Assembly (NCBI GenBank): GCA_051002235.1
Contig: JBPCMN010000042.1
Location: 3,119-67,118, forward strand
Length of the DNA stretch: 64,000 nt
Direction of reading: 5' to 3'
DNA from: JBPCMN01 sp013695115
Lineage (GTDB): Bacteria; Actinomycetota; Acidimicrobiia; IMCC26256; JACDBD01
Shown here piece by piece: positions 7,651 to 15,509 of this stretch. The stretch's first letter is position 1. Every line of letters begins with the position of its first letter. Position numbers and translations under genes: made by a program. The notes beneath the pieces were generated by a model. The model did not search any database. It saw only the letters and a list, made by a program, of their open reading frames with translations, and was not told the DNA's origin.

Positions 7651-9042
7651 TCAGTCGCGGGCCATGTTGGCGAACTTGGTGAGGTGGTCTAGGAAGGCCA
7701 GGCGCGTGGAGCCGGTCGGACCGTTCCGGTGCTTGGCCACGATGATCTCGGCGGTCCCCCGCTGGTCGGACTCGGGGTTGTACAGCTCGTCGCGGTAGAT
7801 GAAGCACACGACGTCGGCGTCCTGCTCCAGGCCTCCACTTTCGCGAAGGTCGGCGAGCATCGGACGCTTGTCCTGGCGGTACTCCAGTTGCCGGTTCAAC
7901 TGCGACAGCGCCATCACCGGGCAGTCGAGCTCACGGGCGAGGATCTTGAGGCCCCGCGAGAGCTCCGACACCTCGACCTGGCGGTTCTCGGCGGTGCGGC
8001 GCACGCCGGTGCTCATGAGTTGGATGTAGTCGACCACGATCATGCCGAGGTCGCCGTGACGGGCCTTGATGCGCCGGGCCTTGGCCCGCATCTCCATCAC
8101 CGTGCAGTGGGGGTTGTCGTCGATGAAGAGCGGGGCCTCGGCGAGACGCCCAACCGCGTGGCTCAATCGGGTCCAGTCGCCCTCGGGGATGTTGCCGGTC
8201 CAGAGCTTGCGGGCCTCGACCCGGGCCTCACCGGCGAGGAGTCGCTTGGTGAGCTCGAGGTTGCCCATCTCCATCGAGAAGAAGATCGTCGGGCGATGGC
8301 TCACGAGCGCGGCGTTGGCCGCCGCGCCCAGCGCGAACGACGTCTTGCCCGCCCCCGGTCTCGCCGCCACGATCACGAGGTTCGATGGCTGCAACCCGAG
8401 CAGCAGGTCGTCGAGCTCGTGGTACCCGGTCGGGACACCGGTCACGTCGGTGTCGCGCCCGTACATCGACTCGAGCTGGTCGAGCGTCGTCTGGAGCGAT
8501 TCGGAGATGGGAGTCAGCGACTCGGCGACACGCCGCTCGGCCACCTCGAACACGAGCGACTCGGCCCGGTCGAGCGTCTCGGTCACGTCGTCGGGCGCCT
8601 CGTACCCCATCTCGGCGATGTCGCCCGCGACCGCGATCAGCCGGCGCAGCAGCGCCAGCTCGCTGACGATGGTGGCGTAGTGCCCGGCGTTGGCCGACGC
8701 CGGCGTGCCCGCCTGGATCCGCAACAGCGTCGCCTTGCCGCCGAGCGCATCGAGCAGCTCGGACTTCCGGAGCTCCTCGGCCACGGTGACGGGATCGACG
8801 GGCTCGCCCTGGCCGTACAGGGCCATGACCGCTTCGAAGATGTGGGTGTGGGCGGGCTTGTAGAAGTCGGTCGAGTCGACGCGCGCTTCGACCGCGGCCG
8901 TGATCGCGTCGCGCGACAACAGCATCGCGCCCAGGAGCGACTCCTCGGCCTCGAGGTTGTGGGGCGGGACGCGACCACTCGAACGTCGGCGACCCTCCTC
9001 GAGCAACTGGACCACGCCGCTCCCTTCGACCGTGCCGTTCAC
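7651..9042 (-). CDS. dnaB: Replicative DNA helicase DnaB
   Basis: Hexameric 5'-3' helicase that unwinds DNA at the fork; 463 residues with no intein. The N-terminal primase-interacting domain starts at VPPHNLEAEESLLGAMLL. The RecA-like C-terminal domain has Walker A ARPGAGKTSFALG near 230, Walker B MIVVDYIQLM near 335 and the DnaB motif LADLRESGGLEQDADVVCFI near 405. It is the last gene of the rpsF-ssb-rpsR-rplI-dnaB run, separated from rplI by 248 nt, so it may have its own promoter. A Shine-Dalgarno-like GGAGGGTGA precedes GTG 9042. A DciA-type loader is encoded near oriC at 41418. Confidence 0.96.
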   Translation of the reverse strand: MNGTVEGSGVVQLLEEGRRRSSGRVPPHNLEAEESLLGAMLLSRDAITAAVEARVDSTDFYKPAHTHIFEAVMALYGQGEPVDPVTVAEELRKSELLDALGGKATLLRIQAGTPASANAGHYATIVSELALLRRLIAVAGDIAEMGYEAPDDVTETLDRAESLVFEVAERRVAESLTPISESLQTTLDQLESMYGRDTDVTGVPTGYHELDDLLLGLQPSNLVIVAARPGAGKTSFALGAAANAALVSHRPTIFFSMEMGNLELTKRLLAGEARVEARKLWTGNIPEGDWTRLSHAVGRLAEAPLFIDDNPHCTVMEMRAKARRIKARHGDLGMIVVDYIQLMSTGVRRTAENRQVEVSELSRGLKILARELDCPVMALSQLNRQLEYRQDKRPMLADLRESGGLEQDADVVCFIYRDELYNPESDQRGTAEIIVAKHRNGPTGSTRLAFLDHLTKFANMARD

Positions 9043-9187
9043 CCCGCCGTCACCCTCCGGCTACCGGCGTAACGGCTTGGCATCGTCGCACCGGCGGGAT
9101 GGGGATCGTAAGTGGGACAACCCGGTTTCTCACTGTGCACTCACTGTGGAATTCACCGCCGGTGCTCCCCAGGCCCTGTGCACTACT

Positions 9188-9205
9188 CCCGGTATTGAAC
9201 CCGGG
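9188..9205. terminator. Small hairpin in the rplI-dnaB gap
   Basis: CCCGG (9188-9192) pairs with CCGGG (9201-9205) around an 8-nt loop. It lies in the 248-nt gap behind rplI. No T-tract follows, so an attenuator or weak terminator is only a possibility. The gap also holds two CACTGTG direct repeats (about 9134-9152). No ORF in it looks coding. Confidence 0.3.
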
Positions 9206-9290
9206 GGGTGTGACAGTTATCCGGGTGGGCGTCAGCTATCGCGCGAAGGCGCCGGTCAGCCGAGTGCTTCGCCGAGTGATCTGGGTCGAG

Positions 9291-9737
9291 CTAGTCGGCG
9301 ACGACCTCGACCGGAATCTGAACCACGACGTCGGGGTGGAGTCGCAGCGGGACCTCGGCCGGGCCCAGTGCCTTGAGCGGCTCGGGCATGGAGAGATGAC
9401 GACGGTCGATCTCGACGCCGACCTGGGCCTGGACCGCGTTGGCGACATCGGTGCTGGTCACAGAGCCGAACAGTCGACCGCCCTCGCCGGCGCGCGCGGG
9501 GATCTTGATCCGGCGACCGGTGAGCTGGTCGGCGAAGGCCTGGGCCGCCTCGCGGTCGCGCGCGTCGCGCGCCGCCCGGTTGCGCCGCATGGCTTCCGCC
9601 TGCTTGACCGCACCCTTGGTGGCACGGATGGCGAGTCCGCGGGGAACGAGATAGTTGCGGGCGTATCCGTCGGACACTTCGAGCAGGTCACCCTTGTTCC
9701 CGAGGGTTTCGACGTCGGCACGCAGCACGATCTTCAT
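9291..9737 (-). CDS. rplI: 50S ribosomal protein L9
   Basis: A 148-residue L9 of normal length. The N-terminal RNA-binding domain is diagnostic (VLRADVETLGNKGDLLEVSDGYARNYLVPRGLA). A long helix then connects to the C-terminal domain ending in HPDVVVQIPVEVVAD. It binds 23S rRNA near the L1 stalk base. Its ATG overlaps the rpsR TGA as ATGA, so translation is coupled to rpsR. Confidence 0.97.
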   Translation of the reverse strand: MKIVLRADVETLGNKGDLLEVSDGYARNYLVPRGLAIRATKGAVKQAEAMRRNRAARDARDREAAQAFADQLTGRRIKIPARAGEGGRLFGSVTSTDVANAVQAQVGVEIDRRHLSMPEPLKALGPAEVPLRLHPDVVVQIPVEVVAD

Positions 9738-10321
9738 TCGCTCGCCTCGCCGGCTTCCACCGCGTCGGCTTCCACTGTCGCGTCGGGCACAGGCGCGTCG
9801 GGGGCTGTCGAGTCAGGCGGCGCGCCGTTCTCAGGCGGCGATTCGATGTCGGTCGCGACCGCGTCGACGCCGATCGCCTCGACCTCGGCAACCTCGACGT
9901 CGTCGGGTACCGGCGGCGGGCCCGCGGGCTCGGCCGGCGGTCCCATGCCGGCCATCGGGTCGCGCAGGATGTCGCGGTCGTCGCGGTCGCCGCGGTCGCC
10001 GCGGTCGCGTCCGCGACCGCCCTTGCTGCGCTGGGTCACCTGCCGCACGGCGTACGGCAAGAGCGCCATCTCGCGGGCCACGCGGATCGCCCGGGCCACC
10101 GCCCGCTGCTGCTGGGCCGAGTTGCCGGTCACGCGCCGGGCGCGGATCTTGGCCCGCTCCGACATGAAGCGGCGCAGCAGGTTGACGTCCTTGTAGTCGA
10201 TCCACTTGATGCTGTCGGTGTTGAGGATCGACACCTTCTTCTTGGGGATCCGGCGCCGGTCGCGCTCCGACTCGCGCTTCCCCCCCTTGCCGCCCTTGCG
10301 CCGCTCGCGATCCTTTGCCAT
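9734..10321 (-). CDS. rpsR: 30S ribosomal protein S18 with long acidic C-terminal tail
   Basis: The S18 core is at residues 25-90 (KKKVSILNTDSIKWIDYKDV, LLRRFMSERAKIRARRVTG, ARAIRVAREMALLPY). S18 binds the 30S platform together with S6. Family members are usually about 75-90 residues, but this frame continues to 195. After the core comes a charged RGDRGDRGDRDDRD stretch, then about 80 residues rich in Pro, Ala, Glu, Asp and Val. The tail is in frame with no stop and its TGA is coupled to rplI, so it is probably translated. Its role is unknown. It lies 113 nt downstream of ssb in the classic rpsF-ssb-rpsR-rplI order. Confidence 0.93.
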   Translation of the reverse strand: MAKDRERRKGGKGGKRESERDRRRIPKKKVSILNTDSIKWIDYKDVNLLRRFMSERAKIRARRVTGNSAQQQRAVARAIRVAREMALLPYAVRQVTQRSKGGRGRDRGDRGDRDDRDILRDPMAGMGPPAEPAGPPPVPDDVEVAEVEAIGVDAVATDIESPPENGAPPDSTAPDAPVPDATVEADAVEAGEASE

Positions 10322-10334
10322 CCCTATCTCTTCC

Positions 10335-10394
10335 GCCTCGCTCGCTGCGGCGCAGGGTACCTACGCCGCGGACGCCCGCTCGGACGCCAAGTTC
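10335..10394. repeat. Imperfect intergenic repeat, copy A
   Basis: A 60-nt segment between ssb and rpsR starting GCCTCGCTCGCTGCGG and ending GCCAAGTTC. It aligns in the same orientation with 12936-12996 upstream of panB, with a 16-nt identical left end, a similar GC-rich middle and a near-identical right end. It is likely a dispersed non-coding element. Confidence 0.6.
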
Positions 10395-10434
10395 CACGCG
10401 ACTGCGTCTGTTCTGCCGCTTGCACGAGGAGCAC

Positions 10435-10947
10435 CTAGAAGGGCTCTTCGCCGAAGTCGTCGTAGCTCTGGCCGGAGCCGGAGCCGGAACCCTGGGAGGC
10501 GGGCTGGGGGCGGGACTCGCCCCCACCCCCTCCCTGGCCGCCCGATCCGCCGTCGCCGCCGCCCCCGAAGTCGCCGCCGCCTCGGCGGTCGTTCTTCTTG
10601 ATCTCGGCCGTGGCCCAGCGCAGGCTCGGTCCGACCTCGTCGGCGACGATCTCGATGACGCTGCGCTTGTCGCCGTTCTCGGTTTCCCAGGAACGCTGCT
10701 CGAGCCGGCCGGTGACGACGACGCGGGCGCCCTTGGCGAGCGACTCGCTGGCGTTGTCGGCCATCTCGCGCCAGCAGACCACGTTGAAGAAGGAGACCCG
10801 CTCCTCCCATTCGTTCGTCTGCCGGTTCATCCAGCGTCGGTTGACGGCCACGCCGAAGCTGGCGTTGGCCTGCCCGCTGGGCGTGTAGCGCAACTCCGGG
10901 TCGCGGGTCAGGTTGCCCACGATCGTGACGTTGTTTCCGTTGGCCAT
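10435..10947 (-). CDS. ssb: Single-stranded DNA-binding protein
   Basis: A 170-residue SSB. The OB-fold (residues 1-112) starts GNNVTIVGNLTRDPELRYTP and contains VSFFNVVCWREMADNASESL and GRLEQRSWETENGDKRSV. A flexible Gly-rich linker of about 45 residues (GGGGDGGSGGQGGGGG) leads to the acidic tip DDFGEEPF that recruits replication and repair partners. It coats single-stranded DNA at forks. It lies 26 nt downstream of rpsF and upstream of rpsR, the usual bacterial order. Confidence 0.97.
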   Translation of the reverse strand: MANGNNVTIVGNLTRDPELRYTPSGQANASFGVAVNRRWMNRQTNEWEERVSFFNVVCWREMADNASESLAKGARVVVTGRLEQRSWETENGDKRSVIEIVADEVGPSLRWATAEIKKNDRRGGGDFGGGGDGGSGGQGGGGGESRPQPASQGSGSGSGQSYDDFGEEPF

Positions 10948-10973
10948 GGTGGTTCCTCCCTATGCGTTCTGGC

Positions 10974-11309
10974 CTATGCGTCCGCCACGCCGGTGCTCGC
11001 GGTCTTCGGGGGTCCGTAGACCTCCTTGGGAATCCGCAACACCTTGTGGCGGATGACCTCGTCTGCCAGGGAGAGCACCCGGTGCAACTCGTCCATCGCC
11101 GGAGGCTCGGCCATCGCCTGGAGCACCACGTAGTAGCCCTCCTGGCGGTGGTTCACCTCGTAGGCGAAGCGCCGCTTCCCCCAGTAGTCGACGTAGCCGG
11201 GCTCGGCGCCCTTCGACTCGATCAACTGGGTGTAGCGGCCGACCGCGGCCCGGATCGTCTCCTCTTCCAGGTCCGCGTCGAAGATGATCATGACCTCGTA
11301 CGGCCTCAT
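10974..11309 (-). CDS. rpsF: 30S ribosomal protein S6
   Basis: A 111-residue S6 starting MRPYEVMIIFDADLEEETI. The family signature YVDYWGKRRFAYEVNHRQEGYY is near residues 50-70. It pairs with S18 on the 30S platform. I chose ATG 11309 because a strong AAGGAGG lies just upstream; the longer frame (to 11360) only adds leader translation. It heads the ssb/rpsR/rplI run, and its leader has a hairpin at 11327-11343. Confidence 0.96.
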   Translation of the reverse strand: MRPYEVMIIFDADLEEETIRAAVGRYTQLIESKGAEPGYVDYWGKRRFAYEVNHRQEGYYVVLQAMAEPPAMDELHRVLSLADEVIRHKVLRIPKEVYGPPKTASTGVADA

Positions 11310-11326
11310 GCCGTACCTCCTTCGGA

Positions 11327-11343
11327 CCGCAGACTGGCTGCGG
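11327..11343 (-). promoter_or_regulatory. Leader hairpin just upstream of the rpsF ribosome binding site
   Basis: CCGCAG (11327-11332) and CTGCGG (11338-11343) form a perfect 6-bp stem with a 5-nt loop, ending about 6 nt before the AAGGAGG of rpsF. In many bacteria the S6:S18 complex represses its own operon by binding a structured rpsF leader with a CCG-containing bulge. This hairpin is in the right place, but I cannot confirm the specific motif by eye. Confidence 0.4.
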
Positions 11344-11462
11344 GCTCCCCGCCCGACCACCTCCCCGGACTGGCCGGCGGGACGGCGACGAAGAGCAGGA
11401 TCGGTTGTCGATCGAACGCTTCAGGCTAGCCGAAAGCGCCTCCGACACGACCTATCGAGTCG

Positions 11463-11468
11463 AGCATA
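11463..11468 (-). promoter_or_regulatory. Possible -10 box for the rpsF operon
   Basis: TATGCT, preceded by GG, lies on the minus strand about 150 nt upstream of rpsF, in the only sizeable gap of this run (11310-11485). I see no convincing -35 box, so the call is tentative. Confidence 0.25.
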
Positions 11469-11485
11469 CCGACGGGTTGTGACAA

Positions 11486-12025
11486 CTACGAGGGGCAACC
11501 GCCGAGCGATCCGGTGGGCAGTTCACCCCGGAGCGTCTCGAGACCGAAGCGGTAGCGGTCGTCGGCGGAGTACAACGGGCAGTCGGGGCCGCCCCGCGGA
11601 CAGGGCTCCATCTCCGTGCGGTCGACGAGCTCACCGTCGCGGGCGTACCAGCCGATGTCGAGAGGGACGGTCACGTACGACATCGTGTAGCCCGACGTCG
11701 AGTCCGACTCGTTGACGAAGAGCATGCCGTCGTACCCACCGAGCTCGGGATGGCCCCGCAGGCCCTGGCCGCGCTCGGCCTCGCTGTCGGCGACAACGAC
11801 GCGCAGGCAGTCGTCACCCACCGCGAGCGCGACCTCGGTGAGCGCCGTGAAGGGCGCATCCGCCGGTCGGGGGGCATCGAGGACAGCCGCGATGTCGGCG
11901 GCGGGCGGTGGAGCCGATTCCGACGAGTCGAGGAGCGCGAAGACCATCACCCCCGCGCCCGCGACCACCAGGCAGAGACCAACCAGCAGCCCGAGCCGCG
12001 GCGCCCGGTCAGGCGTTGGCACCAT
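11486..12025 (-). CDS. Membrane-anchored DUF192 protein
   Basis: A 179-residue protein. One N-terminal membrane helix (RLGLLVGLCLVVAGAGVMVFALL, about 11-33) is followed by an extracytoplasmic DUF192 domain at about 75-179. Its signatures are ERGQGLRGHPELGGYDGMLF, YVTVPLDIGWYARDGELVD and YRFGLETLRGELP. The biochemical role of DUF192 is not established. ATG 12025 lies inside the panB tail (17-nt overlap), so the two are co-transcribed. Four Cys residues in the outer part (DDCLR, EPCPRGGPDCP, GGCPS) could form disulfides. Confidence 0.8.
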   Translation of the reverse strand: MVPTPDRAPRLGLLVGLCLVVAGAGVMVFALLDSSESAPPPAADIAAVLDAPRPADAPFTALTEVALAVGDDCLRVVVADSEAERGQGLRGHPELGGYDGMLFVNESDSTSGYTMSYVTVPLDIGWYARDGELVDRTEMEPCPRGGPDCPLYSADDRYRFGLETLRGELPTGSLGGCPS

Positions 12026-12869
12026 GGAGGCCGAGGGCGTCGGCGACGTCGTCGGCCAGGTGGTACGTCTCCTCGCTGGCCGGGAACCGCCCCGACCGCA
12101 CGTCCTCGGCGAACCGGGCGACCGCCGACGTCGCATCGGCCTTGAGCGACGCGTAACGGCGCACGAACTTGGGCGTCAGCCGGTCTTCGAGCCCGAGCAC
12201 GTCGTGGTACACGAGCACCTGGCCGTCGCAGTGGCGGCCGGCGCCGATCCCGATCGTGGGCACCGGTACCGCGTCGGTCACCAGGCGGGCAACGGCGTCG
12301 GGCACGCACTCGAGCACGATCGCGAAACAGCCCGCCTCGGCGAGGGCGACCGCGTCGTCGACGATGGCCTGGGCCGCCTCGAGCTGCTTGCCCTGGACCT
12401 TGAACCCGCCGAGGGCGTGGATCGACTGGGGCGTGAGGCCGAGATGGCCCATGACCGGGATCTCGGCGTCGAGGATTGCGTGGACCGCGTCGAGGCGCTT
12501 GCGGCCGCCCTCGAGCTTCACCGCGGCGGCGCCGGCACGGATCAGCGCGGCGGCGTTGCGGACCGTGTCCTCGCGCGAGAGGTGGTAGCTGAGCCAGGGC
12601 AGGTCACCGATCAGGAGGGCGCGGGGCTTCGCCCGGGCGACCGCGGCCACGTGGTGGGCCATCTCGTCGGTCGTCACCTGGAGGGTGTCCTCGTGGCCGA
12701 GGACAACCATGGCGAGGGTGTCGCCCACCAGGATCATGTCGACCCCGGCGCCGTCGGCCACCCGGGCCGACGGGTAGTCGTAGGCGGTCACCATGACCAG
12801 GGGCGGGCCGTCGCCCTTGCGGGCACGGATGTCGGGCGCGCTGACCGGGCCCGTCGGAGCAACAGTCAT
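12009..12869 (-). CDS. panB: 3-methyl-2-oxobutanoate hydroxymethyltransferase
   Basis: First committed enzyme of pantothenate and CoA synthesis: it transfers a hydroxymethyl group from 5,10-methylene-tetrahydrofolate to ketoisovalerate. The 286-residue length fits. Signatures include PLVMVTAYDYPSARVADGAGVDMILVGD (Mg-binding Asp), KLEGG near 120, MGHLGLTPQS near 145 and TIGIGAGRHCDGQVLVYHD near 205. ATG 12869 is preceded by GAGGTCCGGAG; the frame upstream to 12992 is not PanB-like. No panC or panD is adjacent. Confidence 0.95.
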   Translation of the reverse strand: MTVAPTGPVSAPDIRARKGDGPPLVMVTAYDYPSARVADGAGVDMILVGDTLAMVVLGHEDTLQVTTDEMAHHVAAVARAKPRALLIGDLPWLSYHLSREDTVRNAAALIRAGAAAVKLEGGRKRLDAVHAILDAEIPVMGHLGLTPQSIHALGGFKVQGKQLEAAQAIVDDAVALAEAGCFAIVLECVPDAVARLVTDAVPVPTIGIGAGRHCDGQVLVYHDVLGLEDRLTPKFVRRYASLKADATSAVARFAEDVRSGRFPASEETYHLADDVADALGLHGANA

Positions 12870-12935
12870 CTCCGGACCTCCGCCGTCCGGGGCACACACG
12901 GCTCCCGGCAGCGAGGCCAGATTACCCCCCTTATA

Positions 12936-12996
12936 GCCTCGCTCGCTGCGGGCCGGGATACCCGGTCCGCGGGCCCTCGCTCGGGGCGCCAAGTTC
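12936..12996. repeat. Imperfect intergenic repeat, copy B
   Basis: A 61-nt counterpart of the segment at 10335-10394, located between panB and the small zinc-finger-like gene. The left 16 nt are identical and the right end (CGCCAAGTTC) matches; the middle diverges and holds one extra base. Same orientation as copy A. Confidence 0.6.
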
Positions 12997-13021
12997 TCTC
13001 GAGTCGATTAGGAAGGCGCCT

Positions 13022-13210
13022 GTGAGCGATCGGGTGTGCGAGAACTGCGCGTTCCCGGACGAGGAGCTCGTGCTGGTGCGCCGGGTCTACCTGACCCCGG
13101 AGGCATGGGACCGGCCCGCCTCGGCGCGAGTGGTGGAGGAGGCCGAGCTGTGGTGCGTGTCATGCCGGTCGCACTACCCGAACGAGCCCGTCGGGGATGG
13201 GGACGACTGA
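13022..13210 (+). CDS. Small Cys-rich (probable zinc-binding) protein
   Basis: A 62-residue protein with two Cys pairs, CENC near residue 6 and CVSC near residue 45, spaced like a zinc ribbon. The acidic tail reads EPVGDGDD. GTG 13022 is preceded by AGGAAGG at good spacing. I do not recognise a family. It converges on the DUF5318 gene, 30 nt away. Confidence 0.65.
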   Translation: MSDRVCENCAFPDEELVLVRRVYLTPEAWDRPASARVVEEAELWCVSCRSHYPNEPVGDGDD

Positions 13211-13240
13211 CGAAGCTGCCATCAGGCCCAGAAAGGCGAC

Positions 13241-13606
13241 TCAGACGGCGTGGCGTCGACCCAGGAGATAGCGGCGATCGAGGTGGTTCCAGGAACAGTC
13301 GAGGCACACCTCGACCACGTAGCACGCGAACTCGTCGTGGGTCGCGCCGAGCTTGGCCAGCTCCCGCTCGTGGGAGATGCAGCGTCCGTTGGCCCCCTTG
13401 AGCTTGTCGCCGTAGACGTAGGAGACCAGGCGGACGTTCTCGAGACCGCACACGGGACAGGCGCGACCGGCGTCCTCGCCCACGTGGCGCCCCGCCCGGA
13501 GGAGCTCGGGGTGGGCATCGCACACGTCGAGTCGGGTCAGCGTCCCGCGGCGGAAGTCGCGGATCACGGCCCGACGGGCCAGGGCGTAGTCGACGTGCCC
13601 GGGCAC
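13241..13606 (-). CDS. DUF5318 family protein
   Basis: A 121-residue actinobacterial conserved protein. It begins with VDYALARRAVIRDFRRG, then VCDAHPELLRAGRHVG, a CPVC pair near 50 and a C-terminal VVEVCLDCSWNHLDRRYLLG with a second Cys pair (CLDC), so a zinc ribbon is likely. In mycobacteria the homologue lies near rpsF-ssb and the PadR/ino1 genes, as here. Molecular function is unknown. Confidence 0.8.
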   Translation of the reverse strand: MPGHVDYALARRAVIRDFRRGTLTRLDVCDAHPELLRAGRHVGEDAGRACPVCGLENVRLVSYVYGDKLKGANGRCISHERELAKLGATHDEFACYVVEVCLDCSWNHLDRRYLLGRRHAV

Positions 13607-13737
13607 GGCACGGAGTGTAGGAGCCGAGCCGCGCGTCTTCGCTCGCCTCGTGCCACCGCCGTTGCTTGCGTGAACAACCGCTGAACGAAGTGGGCCTTGA
13701 CGGGGGCGCCCGGTGGGAGCATAATGCCGCTCCGTTG

Positions 13738-13773
13738 TTGTTCCGATATATCGGACCGATATAATAGGCGGTT
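13738..13773 (+). promoter_or_regulatory. Promoter and candidate operator of the PadR-ino1 operon
   Basis: A consensus -10 box TATAAT (13760-13765) with a possible -35 TTGTTC (13738-13743, 16-nt spacer). The perfect palindrome CCGATATATCGG (13743-13754) fills the spacer, and a second half-site CCGATAT follows at 13756 and runs into the -10. The GTG of the PadR gene is 8 nt past the -10, so the mRNA is probably leaderless. A palindrome inside the promoter of a PadR gene strongly suggests autorepression (inference). Confidence 0.7.
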
Positions 13774-14400
13774 GTGGTGCTCGACCTCGCCATTCTGGGT
13801 CTGCTCAAGGAGCAGCCCCTGCACGGCTACGAGCTGAAGAAGCGACTGGGCGACACCCTCGGGTTCCTCGGGGGGGTCTCGTTCGGCTCGCTGTACCCCG
13901 CGCTGCGCCGGCTCGAGGACGAGGGGTCGATCGAGAGCGCCGACGGCGCCGGCCCGTCCCTCGGCCCGGTGCCGATGCCGGCCACCGGGTCGGTCAGCGG
14001 CGAGGTCACCGTGGGCCGGATTCGGCGTGGCGCCCGCGCCGGGCGGCGCACCCGCAAGGCCTACCGGATCACCGACCGGGGCGACGCCCGCCTACGGGAG
14101 CTCCTGGTGGAGGACGCGCCCGCCGGCAACGACGAGCGCGTCTTCGCCCTCAAGTTCGCCTTCTGCCGTCACCTCCCCCGCGAGGCCCGCCTCGAACTGC
14201 TCCAGCGCCGCCGGGCCGATCTCGGCGAGCGACTCGCCCGGGCCCGGGAGGCCGAGCCGCCCCGCGCCGACCGCTACACCCGCTCCCTCGTGGAGCACCG
14301 CACCGAGTCCATCGAACGCGACCTCGAGTGGGTCGACGAGCTGATCACCGCCGAGAGGCGTCAACTTCCCCGCGAGACACCGGAAGGAGCCACAGCATGA
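13774..14400 (+). CDS. PadR family transcriptional regulator, likely regulator of ino1
   Basis: A 208-residue PadR-type winged-helix protein. The N-terminal HTH reads LAILGLLKEQPLHGYELKKRL, followed by FGSLYPALRRLEDEG. The wing is unusually long: about 40 residues (SADGAGPSLGPVPMPATGSV onward) are inserted before the strand KAYRITDRGDARL. The C-terminal half is a helical dimerisation arm (RTESIERDLEWVDELI). Its TGA overlaps the ino1 ATG as ATGA. The same PadR-ino1 pair exists in mycobacteria. The ligand is unknown; an inositol-pathway metabolite is a guess. Confidence 0.88.
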   Translation: MVLDLAILGLLKEQPLHGYELKKRLGDTLGFLGGVSFGSLYPALRRLEDEGSIESADGAGPSLGPVPMPATGSVSGEVTVGRIRRGARAGRRTRKAYRITDRGDARLRELLVEDAPAGNDERVFALKFAFCRHLPREARLELLQRRRADLGERLARAREAEPPRADRYTRSLVEHRTESIERDLEWVDELITAERRQLPRETPEGATA

Positions 14401-15473
14401 GTGGCAAGGAGATTCGACTGGCCATCGCCGGCGTGGGCAACTGCGCCAGCAGCCTCGTGCAGGGCGTGGAGTACTACCGCGCCGCCGATCCCGACGAGCG
14501 AGTGCCCGGCCTTATGCACGTCGTCCTGGGCGGGTACCACGTGAGTGACGTGAACTTCGTGGCTGCCTTCGACGTCGACGCCACGAAGGTCGGGCTCGAC
14601 ATCGGCAAGGCGATCTTCGCCGGCCAGAACAACACCATCCGCTTCGCCGACGTCGACGACGTCGGGGTGGAGGTGCAGCGCGGACCGACGTTCGACGGGC
14701 TCGGCCTCTACTACCGCGAGACGATCGAAGAGTCGTTCGCCGAGCCGGTCGACGTGGCCCAGGTCCTGCGGGACACCCGGGCCGACGTGCTGGTGAGCTA
14801 CCTGCCCGTCGGGTCCGAGGAGGCGCAGCGGCACTACGCCCAGGCGTGCCTCGACTCCGGTGTCGCCTTCGTCAACGCGATCCCGGTGTTCATCGCCAGC
14901 GATCCGGAGTGGGCGCAGCGCTTCACCGACGCCAAGGTTCCGATCGTGGGCGACGACATCAAGAGCCAGGTGGGCTCGACCATCGTCCACCGCATTCTCA
15001 CCCGTCTGTTCGAGGACCGGGGCACCGAGCTCGACCGGACCTACCAGCTCAACTTCGGCGGCAACATGGACTTCAAGAACATGCTCGAGCGCTCACGGCT
15101 CGAGTCGAAGAAGATCTCGAAGACCCAGGCCGTCACCAGCCAGATGGAGCACCCACCCGAGAACGGGACCGTGCACATCGGCCCGTCCGACCACGTGCCC
15201 TGGCTCGAGGACCGCAAGTGGGCCTACGTGCGACTCGAGGGCCGCAACTTCGGCGACGTCCCCCTCAATCTCGAGCTGAAGCTCGAGGTGTGGGACTCGC
15301 CCAACTCGGCCGGCGTGATCATCGACGCCGTCCGCTGCGCCAAGCTCGCCCTCGACCGCGGCGTCGGCGGGCCGCTGCTCGGGCCGTCGGCCTACTTCAT
15401 GAAGTCGCCACCGGTGCAGTACCGCGACGAGGAAGCCCACAGGATGGTGGAGGCGTTCGCGGCCGGCGAGTAG
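14397..15473 (+). CDS. ino1: myo-Inositol-1-phosphate synthase
   Basis: NAD-dependent enzyme converting glucose 6-phosphate to inositol 1-phosphate, which actinobacteria use for phosphatidylinositol and mycothiol-type thiols. The 358-residue length matches the short actinobacterial form. Motifs are IAGVGNCASSLVQGVEYY (NAD-binding), SYLPVGSEEAQRHYAQ, VGDDIKSQVGSTIVHRILTRL, NFGGNMDFKNML (active-site region) and LEVWDSPNSAGVIIDAVRCA. ATG 14397 follows GGAAGGAG and overlaps the PadR stop. The leftward extension in the same frame is only the shadow of PadR. Confidence 0.95.
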   Translation: MSGKEIRLAIAGVGNCASSLVQGVEYYRAADPDERVPGLMHVVLGGYHVSDVNFVAAFDVDATKVGLDIGKAIFAGQNNTIRFADVDDVGVEVQRGPTFDGLGLYYRETIEESFAEPVDVAQVLRDTRADVLVSYLPVGSEEAQRHYAQACLDSGVAFVNAIPVFIASDPEWAQRFTDAKVPIVGDDIKSQVGSTIVHRILTRLFEDRGTELDRTYQLNFGGNMDFKNMLERSRLESKKISKTQAVTSQMEHPPENGTVHIGPSDHVPWLEDRKWAYVRLEGRNFGDVPLNLELKLEVWDSPNSAGVIIDAVRCAKLALDRGVGGPLLGPSAYFMKSPPVQYRDEEAHRMVEAFAAGE

Positions 15474-15497
15474 GGCCGGGCCCCGCGTTGGCAACCC

Positions 15498-15509
15498 TAC
15501 GATGACGCT
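15498..15509 (+). promoter_or_regulatory. Leaderless-type -10 box before the methyltransferase gene
   Basis: TACGAT ends exactly 6 nt before ATG 15510, the same spacing as at nucS, the kinase at 26181 and trpG. No Shine-Dalgarno fits in the gap. Confidence 0.4.
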
